Shown piece by piece: positions 1-5,793 of a DNA stretch of 7,937 nucleotides. A program made the translations under genes and the position numbers. Numbering within the stretch: the stretch's first letter is position 1; each line of letters starts with the position of its first letter. This DNA is from Firmicutes bacterium UBA4975 (GTDB taxonomy: Bacteria > Bacillota > Proteinivoracia > UBA4975): contig DGZR01000069.1 in assembly GCA_002397155.1 (NCBI GenBank), positions 1-7,937 of the forward strand, read 5' to 3'. Below the pieces are notes generated by a model. It was given only the letters and a program-made list of their open reading frames with translations. It made no database searches and was not told where the DNA came from.

Positions 1-260
1 CGGATTTCGTACAGCTCTTCCCTCTTCAAATTAGAAATCAAGCGGCCGTCAAAGTGGATCTCGCCCTCGTAGATTTTTTGGTTGGGTTCAAAGAGCTGGA
101 GGATGCTGAGGGCCATTTGGCTCTTGCCGCTGCCGGACTCGCCGACGATGCCCAGAGTCTTGCCTCCGTCCAGGTGAAGGGAGACCCCGTACACGGCCTT
201 GATCAAACCCCGGCGGGTATGAAAGTAAGTGTGCAGGTTCTTAATCTCTAATAAGCTCAT
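1..260 (-). CDS. oppD: Peptide ABC transporter ATP-binding protein, OppD/DppD type (partial, N-terminal 86 residues)
   Basis: This is the start of a nucleotide-binding subunit of a peptide/nickel-type ABC importer; it would hydrolyse ATP on the cytoplasmic face to drive the two permeases encoded upstream. The visible protein begins MSLLEIKNLHTYF, the usual opening of OppD/DppD proteins. It carries a Walker A motif, GESGSGKS, at about residues 40-47, followed by the OppD-like stretch QMALSILQLF. The Q-loop, signature motif, Walker B and the peptide-family C-terminal extension lie beyond the window edge. The ATG at 260 is supported by a purine-rich site (AAGGGGGGAG) that begins at the permease stop codon; the two genes are 12 bp apart, which suggests translational coupling. 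OppD rather than OppF is inferred from gene order and the N-terminal sequence. The substrate (oligopeptide, dipeptide or nickel) cannot be told from this fragment. Confidence 0.93.
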   Translation of the reverse strand, partial: MSLLEIKNLHTYFHTRRGLIKAVYGVSLHLDGGKTLGIVGESGSGKSQMALSILQLFEPNQKIYEGEIHFDGRLISNLKREELYEI

Positions 261-272
261 CTCGCTCCCCCC

Positions 273-2171
273 TTACTTTTCACTGGCTCTTGGGTCCATA
301 GCTTCCCGAAGCGCGTCCCCAACCAGGTTTATGCTCAGTGCGGCGATGAAGACAAATAGTCCTGGGATTACCCATCTCCACCAGTAGTACTCGATGACAG
401 CGGTGCTCTGGGCCGTGGTCAGCATATTGCCCCAGGACGGGGTGGGAGGAGCGACGCCAAAGCCCAGGAAGGAAAGGCCCGCCTCAGAAAGCAGGGAACC
501 GGCGTAGCCCAAAGTGATATTGACGATGACCAGGTTGAAGACGTTGGGCAGGATATGGCGGACAATGATGTTTTTCTGTTTGACCCCTAGAGCCCGGGCG
601 GCCAAGACAAAGTCCTTTTCCCGCTCTACGAGAATCTGGGCCCTGACCAGGCGGGCCAGCCCCATCCAACCCAGGACGCCCAAGATCACCATGATCATGT
701 AGATCCGGTTCATCTCTGACACCTTGCCGACGACAATCGACGAAAGGGTGATGGCAATCGGCAAGAAGGGTATTGACATGAAGATATCGGTGAGGCGCAT
801 GAGGGCGTTGTCCAGCCAGCCGCCAAAGAAACCGGCGGAAAGGCCGACAATCAGAGCAATAATCACTTCGATTACCACGGCGATAGCCCCGACAGTGAGG
901 GAGATGCGGCCGCCGTGGATGATGCGGGTGAGGATGTCCCGGCCCTGTTCGTCGGTGCCAAAGACAAATCCCTTGTTGCCCCAAGCCCGGATTGCCCCGT
1001 CCTCGGTGATGGCGTAGTTTTGAAAATAGTCCGTATAGATCTGAGTAACCTTTTGTTTCTCAAGGCCGGCAGGCATCTTTAGTTGCCCGAAGTGATCGGC
1101 GCCCCAGTAGACGACCTTGCCGGTGTCCAAAAGCATGGTAAAGTTGTTCTTGCCAGCGTCCATGGCCACCACTTTGCCGTCATAGTCGGGGATGTCCAGG
1201 ACCCCGTGGTCCATGTTGCCCCAAGCATAGAGCTTGCCCTTGTCGTCCAGGGCCATTACCGCCCGGTAAGAAGCGGCGATTTCCACCACGTTGACCGAGC
1301 CGTCGGTCAGTTCCTCGGGAACTGTGGCCACGGTATTGCTGGGAATGCCGATGGTGGCCACCGTGCCGTCATCCAAGAGGAGGATGACATTCATGGGTGC
1401 CGCCACCGCTTTTTTGATTCGGCCCTGGATACCTTCGGGCACGGCCTTGTTGAGCTGGTTTGGCATGGTGCAGCCCCAGACGAAAATCTCTCCGTCCTCA
1501 AAGAGGACCGCCGCGTACTGCTCGCCGCCGAGAATCTCGGCCACTTTTTTCCGAGATAGCCGCATTTGCAGGGCGTCGGGGACCTCGGCTTGTTTAAAGT
1601 TGTTGACCCCCCAGCCGTACAACCTGCCCTGAGCGTCCAGAGCCAGAGCAAAGCGGTCGCCGGCCGCTACCTGCACGATTTCGTTGTCCCTGACCTCTTG
1701 AGGGATTTTTAGAACCGGGGTGGAGTAGTTCTCCATGATATAAGAGGGCTCGGCACCCCAGACATAGACCTTGCCCTTTTCGGACAGGCCCAGGGAAAAA
1801 GAAATGCCGGAGGATACCTGCTTTACTCCCTCCCTTACCAGCTCCTTGGGGTAGTTCAAAAAGTTTTGGCTGGGACGGATGTTGCGGAGAGAGGTCTCCA
1901 CGTAGGTCAAGTCGATGGGGTTCAGCCGGGAACCGATAAAGGAAAAGCAAAGGACCAGGATAAAGACCACCAGGCCGACGACCCCCAGGGTTTGCCGGAA
2001 AAAGTTTTTCATGATGGTCTTGCCGGGAGTCTGCAGGGCTTCTTCTTCCAAAATGGACATGTAGTCCTTTTCCCTAACAAAAAGCCTTTTAAGCATCGAA
2101 GCAAAGGATTTCCCCGCTTTTTTCAGATCCGAATTCCGAGCGGCGTTTTCTTGTACCGGTTTATTCTCCAT
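273..2171 (-). CDS. oppC: OppC/DppC-type ABC permease with a seven-repeat RCC1-like beta-propeller inserted between TM1 and TM2
   Basis: This is an inner-membrane permease subunit of a peptide-type ABC importer with an unusual internal domain. Residues 1-60 form a basic, somewhat long cytoplasmic tail, and TM1 is about 61-82. Residues 100-401 hold seven RCC1-like repeats, six of them with a WG motif. The canonical OppC sequence then resumes with FGTDEQGRDILTRIIHGGRI at 404-423. Further TM segments lie near 424-449, 460-482, 489-509, 545-563 and 598-618, and the cytoplasmic EAA loop that couples to the ATPase is about 516-545 (AARALGVKQKNIIVRHILPN). Ordinary OppC proteins are about 300 residues with roughly 40 residues between TM1 and the GTDxxGRD motif; here that gap is about 320. 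Known topology puts this loop outside the membrane. The frame is open throughout with no sign of a frameshift or gene junction. The ATG at 2171 has a site (AGGGAGTGAG) overlapping the oppB stop. Permease identity is certain; the propeller's role is unknown. Confidence 0.95.
   Translation of the reverse strand: MENKPVQENAARNSDLKKAGKSFASMLKRLFVREKDYMSILEEEALQTPGKTIMKNFFRQTLGVVGLVVFILVLCFSFIGSRLNPIDLTYVETSLRNIRPSQNFLNYPKELVREGVKQVSSGISFSLGLSEKGKVYVWGAEPSYIMENYSTPVLKIPQEVRDNEIVQVAAGDRFALALDAQGRLYGWGVNNFKQAEVPDALQMRLSRKKVAEILGGEQYAAVLFEDGEIFVWGCTMPNQLNKAVPEGIQGRIKKAVAAPMNVILLLDDGTVATIGIPSNTVATVPEELTDGSVNVVEIAASYRAVMALDDKGKLYAWGNMDHGVLDIPDYDGKVVAMDAGKNNFTMLLDTGKVVYWGADHFGQLKMPAGLEKQKVTQIYTDYFQNYAITEDGAIRAWGNKGFVFGTDEQGRDILTRIIHGGRISLTVGAIAVVIEVIIALIVGLSAGFFGGWLDNALMRLTDIFMSIPFLPIAITLSSIVVGKVSEMNRIYMIMVILGVLGWMGLARLVRAQILVEREKDFVLAARALGVKQKNIIVRHILPNVFNLVIVNITLGYAGSLLSEAGLSFLGFGVAPPTPSWGNMLTTAQSTAVIEYYWWRWVIPGLFVFIAALSINLVGDALREAMDPRASEK
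969..1874 (-). repeat. Seven tandem RCC1-like propeller repeats within the OppC permease
   Basis: Seven repeat units align at residues 116-142, 165-191, 210-236, 252-278, 295-321, 334-360 and 375-401 of the permease, with starts spaced 39-49 residues apart. The shared pattern is V..(I/V)..G....(A/L)L...G.(V/L)(Y/F).WG. Examples are VQVAAGDRFALALDAQGRLY and VVEIAASYRAVMALDDKGKL. Each unit is preceded by a linker with a conserved proline, such as IPQEV, VPDAL, VPEGI, VPEEL, IPDYD and MPAGL. The segment before unit 1 (YPKEL, 107-111) fits the same pattern. Unit 4 is degenerate, with TIG in place of WG. Seven units is the number in the closed RCC1 propeller and in the bacterial protein BLIP-II. 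The units have clearly diverged from one another, so this is not a recent duplication or an assembly artefact. Confidence 0.9.
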
Positions 2172-2184
2172 ACGATCTCACTCC

Positions 2185-3156
2185 CTATTCCAACTTGATG
2201 CGGGGGTCAATAAACCCGTACGTCAGGTCAGCGACAAAATTGGAAAAGATGCTGAGCATTGAAAAGAACAGGTTCATGGTGCAGACCAGCTGGATGTCCC
2301 GGTTGCTCACGGCCTTGACCAGCACCCGGCCCAGACCGTTCCAGGCAAAGATTGTCTCAGTGATGGCCGCGCCGCTAAAGAGGGAAAATATCGTCCAGAT
2401 AAAAATCGTGGAAATGGGAATCAAGGCGTTGCGGAAAGCGTGAGAGTAGATTACAACTTTTTCGGAAAGCCCCTTGGAACGGGCCGTCCGGATATAGTCT
2501 TCATTGAGGGCATCCAACATGGCGTTCCTGACATAGCGGATGGTCCCCGCAATGCCGATGATGACCAGGGTGATGGCGGGCAGGAGCATGTACTTTAACC
2601 AGGAGGTGTAATAATAGAAGTCCTTGCCATAGGCGGTAATTGGCATGCCCCCTGCCGGCAGCAATTTTAGTTTAAGGGCGATGAAGAAAATAAGAGATAG
2701 AGCGACAAAAAATGAGGGCATGGAGTAGGTGGCCAGGGAAAACACCTGCCAAAAGCGGTCGAAAATCGATCCTCTCTTTACGGCGCAGTAGATTCCCACC
2801 GGAATGGTCAGGGCCAGGTCCAGGATGATTACCAAGATGTTGAGGATGATCGTGTTTTGCATAGGTTCCGCCACCGCGTCTTTTACCGGTCGGTTGTACA
2901 GAGAGGACCAGCCGAACTCGCCTTGAATGGTGTTGCCTACCCAGCGAAAATACTGGACAAAGTAAGACTGATCCAGCCCCAGTTTAATCCGCATGGCGTT
3001 ATATGCGGCCTCATACTGTTCCAATTTTAAGCCCGGATTGAGCATGTGCTTGGCTGGGTCCCCCGGCATCATTTTTGTCAAGGCGAAGAGCATGATTGAG
3101 ACAATGATGATAACCGGGATTAACGAGATCAAACGTTTAATAATATACCGTAACAA
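2185..3156 (-). CDS. oppB: Peptide ABC transporter permease, OppB/DppB type
   Basis: This 323-residue integral membrane protein is the first permease of the importer and would pair with the OppC-type subunit to form the translocation channel. Its start, MLRYIIKRLISLIPVIIIVS, is typical of OppB/DppB: a basic tail then TM1 at about 9-28. Next comes the family motif MMPGDPA at 29-35 and an extracytoplasmic region containing KLGLDQSYFVQYFRW. TM segments follow near 101-123, 136-163, 187-207, 248-270 and 290-312. The EAA loop that contacts the ATPase is at about 220-250 (DYIRTARSKGLSEKVVIYSH), and the C-terminus ends in the familiar DLTYGFIDPRI. The length is normal and there is no inserted domain, unlike its partner. 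The start codon is TTG at 3156, chosen because a perfect AAGGAGG lies 8 nt upstream and the N-terminus matches the family. Substrate class is inferred from family only. Confidence 0.95.
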   Translation of the reverse strand: MLRYIIKRLISLIPVIIIVSIMLFALTKMMPGDPAKHMLNPGLKLEQYEAAYNAMRIKLGLDQSYFVQYFRWVGNTIQGEFGWSSLYNRPVKDAVAEPMQNTIILNILVIILDLALTIPVGIYCAVKRGSIFDRFWQVFSLATYSMPSFFVALSLIFFIALKLKLLPAGGMPITAYGKDFYYYTSWLKYMLLPAITLVIIGIAGTIRYVRNAMLDALNEDYIRTARSKGLSEKVVIYSHAFRNALIPISTIFIWTIFSLFSGAAITETIFAWNGLGRVLVKAVSNRDIQLVCTMNLFFSMLSIFSNFVADLTYGFIDPRIKLE

Positions 3157-3206
3157 TACAGGGGCCTCCTTTTTTCGGCTTTACCGCACTTGCTGATGAT
3201 TGGACT

Positions 3207-3241
3207 ATTATAATTAGCCCGGCTAAGGCTATTCTTTAGCC
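3207..3241 (-). promoter_or_regulatory. Clustered GGCTA inverted repeats next to a TATAAT-like box upstream of oppB
   Basis: TTAGCC-c-GGCTAA (3214-3226) is a perfect inverted repeat and is followed directly by GGCTA-ttctt-TAGCC (3227-3241), so four copies of one 5-bp word lie within 28 bp. On the minus strand a perfect TATAAT (3212-3207) borders the cluster, but no good -35 box is found 16-18 bp upstream. It could be an operator-controlled internal promoter for oppB-oppC-oppD or a small RNA structure. The evidence is only the pattern. Confidence 0.3.
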
Positions 3242-3335
3242 AGCGGAATGTGCGCACCTTGATGAGAATACTGCCCGTTGGGCTGACAATCCGGAGAGGG
3301 AGGTAAGAGGACAGGACAATGATTTTTGATTAAGA

Positions 3336-3366
3336 GAATGGGGATAGCTGCAAGCCATCCCCATTC
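3336..3366 (-). promoter_or_regulatory. Strong intercistronic stem-loop between the binding protein and oppB
   Basis: GAATGGGGAT (3336-3345) and ATCCCCATTC (3357-3366) form a perfect 10-bp stem with an 11-nt loop. It starts 34 nt past the binding-protein stop codon. On the minus strand it is followed by TCTTAATCAAAAATC, which is not a proper T-run. A leaky terminator or an RNA-stabilising or processing hairpin is therefore more likely than a full stop. Such elements after a leading binding-protein gene commonly raise its level over the permeases. Confidence 0.65.
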
Positions 3367-3400
3367 CTTGGTAGCCTGATAACCTGGGATCTAAACCCTT

Positions 3401-5218
3401 TTACTTGTGGATGTCGCAGATGATCTCTGACCAGTCAGTAAAGGGAGTGGTAGCGAAGCCCTTGACTTCGGTGCGGAAGACGTCGTAGTACTCGTTGGAG
3501 TAAAGGGGAATGGTGGGAAGAATCTCATACCACCGCTCCTGGAACTCGAGCCAGTACTTGGAGAAGGTTTCCTTGTCCTCGGGGTCCAGACCCCGCATCT
3601 TGATCATGATTTCGTCCAGCTCGGGGTCGTTGACCTGGCAGGAGTTATACCATGTGCCCAGCCAGTCGGAGTGGAATTCGTAGTAGGGGTCAAAAGCTAC
3701 GCCAAAGTTGGTGGCCAGGTTAAAGGTGTGGTAGTACCTTTCGGCCGGGTCAAGTTCGTAGGCGTAGTAGTACAGTTCGAGCAGGGCGTCAAAGTCGCCT
3801 CTGGCGATATCCCATTCAATACCGGCTTTGTGAGCGTTGGCCTTGAATTGGATTTCGACGTTGTCGGTGACGTTGTTGTCTTCGGTGCCGAAGTGGTGGA
3901 TGACCAGCTTCTTGCCTTCGGCGTTATGGCGGTAGTAGCCGCCGGTGCCTACCTTGGCCGGATCGAATGGGGTTTTGCCGTCGGCTTCAAACTTCCATTC
4001 GGTCTTATCCAGGAGTTCGTTGGCCTTGGTGGGGTTCAAGGTGAAGTGGGGGAAAGCGTCGATGGCGGCTTTGTTGTCTTCATACATCCACTGGGCCAGG
4101 CCGTAGTAACCGTTGGTAACTGAGCCGTAGCCGCCGAGGACGTTCAAGATAACTTCGTCGCGGTCGATGAGGTATGCCAGGGCATGGCGCACGTTGGCGT
4201 CGGCGGTGGGGCCGAAGTCGGTGTGGATGAACACGCCGCCAAAGCCGTTACGGGCATAGTACTGAACGTCAGTTGTACTCGCCGCCTTGGCCTTTTCAAT
4301 CTTTTCCCCTTCGATGACGCCGGTAACCGCGTCAACGTCGCCGTTGATGCACTGGTCGACGTCGGTGTCCTGGGGAATTGAGCGGATGATGACATATTCC
4401 AACTGGGGAAGTTTGCCATCATAGGTGCCCTTGTAGTATTCGTTAACCTTTACAGTGACGGTGCCGTTCCCGAAGCTGACGAACTTGTATGGGCCGGCGC
4501 TAACTGTCGGGTTGTAACGAACCTGGGTGGCGACCCTGGTGAAGAAGGTCTTCAACTCTTCGCCTTCGGGGGCGACCAGCTTGGCACCGTCGTCATTTTG
4601 GTCGATGGTGGTGCCGGGGGCCCAGGCATGGGCGGGGATGGGCATGGAAGAAGTGTAAAGGACTTCGTAGAAGTAAGGAAGCTCTTCTTTGTCGATGGTG
4701 ACGGAGAACTTGTAATCGCTGATGAGCTTGATGCCTTTAAAGCGGTCGGCTTCGCCCTTGAAGTAAGCGCTGTAGCCTACCAGGCCTTCGCCTACGTCGC
4801 TGCTTGCTCCCGCCTCAGTCCAGATGGGAGAAGCAAACCAGAGATAGTAAAATACGAAGTCTTCGGCGGTGATCTTGGTACCGTCGTTGTACTTCAGGTC
4901 TTTGTGGATTTCAAAAGTGTAGATCTTGTTGCCCGCATCATCCAACTCGGTTTTGAGTTCCTTGACGACTGTTTCGTCCAGAACGATTTCACCGGCGGGG
5001 GTGGTGGCATAGGTCGAGTACCCGTTGATCAGATTACGTACCCAGACGTCGTAAGCGCTCTGGCCAAATCCGGAAACAAAGTTGCCGGAAATTTCAGGGC
5101 TGCCCACGATCAGTGTGCCGGACGCCTCTATGCTGGGGGTAGTGCCCTCGGGTGTGCAGCCAACGAGAGCGGCAGCGATAAAGGCTGTTGCCAGCACCAG
5201 AACCAAAAGCCTTTTCAT
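3401..5218 (-). CDS. oppA: Peptide/nickel-type ABC transporter substrate-binding lipoprotein (SBP family 5)
   Basis: This 605-residue exported lipoprotein would capture the substrate outside the membrane and deliver it to the permease pair. The N-terminus has a signal peptide (MKRLLVLVLATAFIAAALVG) ending in a lipobox, LVGC, with the lipidated cysteine at residue 21. The body has family 5 features: a TFEIHKDLKYNDGTKITAED segment near residue 120, SAGPYKFVSFGNGTVTVKVNEYY near the middle (the GPY...YY pattern), and a C-terminal PTIPLYSNEYYDVF segment. It is somewhat longer than typical OppA/DppA proteins (about 500-550 residues). The ATG at 5218 follows GGGAGGAAAAGG. The gene heads the operon, preceded by two promoters and a structured leader and separated from oppB by 244 bp containing a stem-loop; this layout often lets the binding protein be made in excess of the permeases. 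An open frame of 215 codons on the opposite strand (4598-5245) is a coding shadow. The symbol is family-level; the ligand is not known. Confidence 0.95.
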   Translation of the reverse strand: MKRLLVLVLATAFIAAALVGCTPEGTTPSIEASGTLIVGSPEISGNFVSGFGQSAYDVWVRNLINGYSTYATTPAGEIVLDETVVKELKTELDDAGNKIYTFEIHKDLKYNDGTKITAEDFVFYYLWFASPIWTEAGASSDVGEGLVGYSAYFKGEADRFKGIKLISDYKFSVTIDKEELPYFYEVLYTSSMPIPAHAWAPGTTIDQNDDGAKLVAPEGEELKTFFTRVATQVRYNPTVSAGPYKFVSFGNGTVTVKVNEYYKGTYDGKLPQLEYVIIRSIPQDTDVDQCINGDVDAVTGVIEGEKIEKAKAASTTDVQYYARNGFGGVFIHTDFGPTADANVRHALAYLIDRDEVILNVLGGYGSVTNGYYGLAQWMYEDNKAAIDAFPHFTLNPTKANELLDKTEWKFEADGKTPFDPAKVGTGGYYRHNAEGKKLVIHHFGTEDNNVTDNVEIQFKANAHKAGIEWDIARGDFDALLELYYYAYELDPAERYYHTFNLATNFGVAFDPYYEFHSDWLGTWYNSCQVNDPELDEIMIKMRGLDPEDKETFSKYWLEFQERWYEILPTIPLYSNEYYDVFRTEVKGFATTPFTDWSEIICDIHK

Positions 5219-5251
5219 TCCTTTTCCTCCCTTGATAAAATTTAATCTGTA

Positions 5252-5276
5252 TTTTAGGCGGTTATCCGCACTAAAA
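5252..5276 (-). promoter_or_regulatory. Hairpin just upstream of the binding-protein ribosome binding site
   Basis: TTTTAG (5252-5257) pairs with CTAAAA (5271-5276), and GCGG (5258-5261) pairs with CCGC (5266-5269), with a single bulged base at 5270 and a 4-nt loop. The 10-bp stem ends about 20 nt before the GGGAGG site of the binding-protein gene. It may stabilise the mRNA 5' end or affect ribosome access; no known riboswitch matches it. Confidence 0.5.
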
Positions 5277-5331
5277 CCAAAAGTATGGGCCTTCTCTCCA
5301 CTAAACTATATTCGACGCCAAGGGCAAAAAT

Positions 5332-5367
5332 CCTGCTTTTTCCGGGGAAGAAAAACCCCGGGGCAGG
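5332..5367 (-). promoter_or_regulatory. GC-rich stem-loop in the transporter operon leader
   Basis: CCGGGG (5342-5347) and CCCCGG (5356-5361) form a perfect 6-bp stem with an 8-nt loop. Flanking CCTGC (5332-5336) and GCAGG (5363-5367) add an outer stem across an unequal internal loop. It begins about 20 nt into a transcript from the proximal promoter. It lacks an immediate T-run after the outer stem, so it is more likely a leader structure than a terminator. Confidence 0.5.
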
Positions 5368-5391
5368 CCCAAAAGCCTAAAGCTTGTCCCT

Positions 5392-5419
5392 ATTATACTA
5401 GATTAAAAAACTCAGTCAA
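5392..5419 (-). promoter_or_regulatory. Proximal promoter of the transporter operon
   Basis: On the minus strand there is a -35 box TTGACT (5419-5414), a 16-bp spacer and a perfect -10 box TATAAT (5397-5392). The start site would be near 5385, leaving a leader of about 165 nt. It sits about 108 bp downstream of the distal promoter, so the operon appears to have two tandem promoters. Confidence 0.72.
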
Positions 5420-5499
5420 GCTCTTTATAAAAGCAGGCCCGGCGGAAGAGCCCCGAATATCGTGACGGTCGGGAAAAAACCTTTTCACCTTTAACCGCA

Positions 5500-5528
5500 A
5501 TTATACCGGGTCCCTTCAGGCTGGTCAA
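5500..5528 (-). promoter_or_regulatory. Distal promoter of the transporter operon
   Basis: On the minus strand there is a -35 box TTGACC (5528-5523), a 17-bp spacer and a perfect -10 box TATAAT (5505-5500). This is a near-consensus housekeeping-sigma promoter. Transcription would start near 5493, giving a leader of about 275 nt before the binding-protein start at 5218. Confidence 0.72.
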
Positions 5529-5641
5529 TGGTTAATGGCTGGGATTTGGCCCGATTTAAAAACCGCCCATGATACAAAAACAATCTTATCGCGGGGTTGG
5601 GGATGGATTTTAAATTTTCAAAGAACCCTTGCCTTGTCCGG

Positions 5642-5669
5642 AAAAACCCCCGCCGAACCCGTCGGCGGG
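5642..5669 (-). terminator. Second terminator-like hairpin in the gap between kbl and the transporter operon
   Basis: A perfect 8-bp inverted repeat (CCCGCCGA at 5649-5656, TCGGCGGG at 5662-5669, 5-nt loop) is followed on the minus strand by GG and then five T. It could be a back-up terminator for kbl read-through, about 100 bp after the first. It could also end a short leader transcript begun between 5670 and 5760, although I see no convincing promoter there. Its 5' arm can pair instead with an upstream segment (see the alternative structure over 5664-5704). Confidence 0.6.
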
Positions 5670-5704
5670 AGAGTTCCCTCTAACATTCAACTCTCGAGCC
5701 CGCC
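5664..5704 (-). promoter_or_regulatory. Inverted repeat that competes with the 5642-5669 hairpin (possible antiterminator)
   Basis: GGCGGG at 5664-5669 pairs with CCCGCC at 5699-5704, and AGAGTT at 5670-5675 pairs with AACTCT at 5689-5694, leaving a 4-nt bulge (5695-5698) and a 13-nt loop. Bases 5664-5669 are also the 5' arm of the terminator-like hairpin when read on the minus strand, so the two structures exclude each other. That is the layout of transcription attenuators. There is no T-box consensus or other riboswitch core that I recognise, and no clear upstream promoter, so function is uncertain. Confidence 0.35.
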
Positions 5705-5759
5705 ATTCCTTCAATGACACAATGATGAAACACTAGTGTAATTGTTTTTTGCAAATTAA

Positions 5760-5786
5760 TGAAAAAACCCTCCCGAAAGAGGGTCT
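5760..5786 (-). terminator. Intrinsic terminator of the tdh-kbl operon
   Basis: On the minus strand a perfect 6-bp stem (ACCCTC / GAGGGT at 5767-5772 and 5779-5784) with a 6-nt loop is followed by a run of six T. It lies 10 bp past the kbl stop codon, which is the normal position for a Rho-independent terminator. In the plus direction the hairpin is not followed by T residues, so it acts for kbl only. Confidence 0.88.
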
Positions 5787-5793
5787 TGCTTCC

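Larger units (their letters stand above)
5219..5793. other. 575-bp gene-free region between kbl and the binding-protein gene
   Basis: No protein-coding gene is supported here on either strand. Going leftward on the minus strand it holds the kbl terminator, a 10-bp palindrome (ACACTAGTGT, 5730-5739), the overlapping hairpins at 5642-5704, about 110 bp with nothing I recognise (5530-5640), two tandem promoters, and the leader with two stem-loops. Confidence 0.8.

Noticed and set aside
273..2171. The idea that the long permease is two genes joined by a frameshift or misassembly
   Set aside because: The frame is continuous, the RCC1 repeats are flanked by TM1 and by the GTDxxGRD motif exactly where the loop belongs, and no leftover start, stop or ribosome binding site marks a junction.
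4598..5245. Long open frame antisense to the binding-protein gene (plus strand), and a similar one at 3671-4123
   Set aside because: Codon-bias shadow of a clear SBP gene on the other strand; no family motifs and no ribosome binding site seen.
5254..5280. A possible 8-codon TTG-started leader peptide in the binding-protein leader, with AGAAGG 9 nt upstream
   Set aside because: Too short and the start too weak to support; the sequence is better explained as the hairpin at 5252-5276.
5393..5488. A 31-codon GTG-started frame between the two tandem promoters (minus strand)
   Set aside because: No properly spaced ribosome binding site, it runs through the proximal promoter, and the peptide resembles nothing I know.
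5642..5704. T-box riboswitch
   Set aside because: The overlapping stems resemble an attenuator, but the T-box antiterminator consensus and specifier loop are absent and no aminoacyl-tRNA or amino-acid biosynthesis gene follows.
5730..5739. 10-bp palindrome ACACTAGTGT near the end of the kbl unit
   Set aside because: A perfect palindrome of this length occurs by chance and it is not placed over a recognisable promoter.
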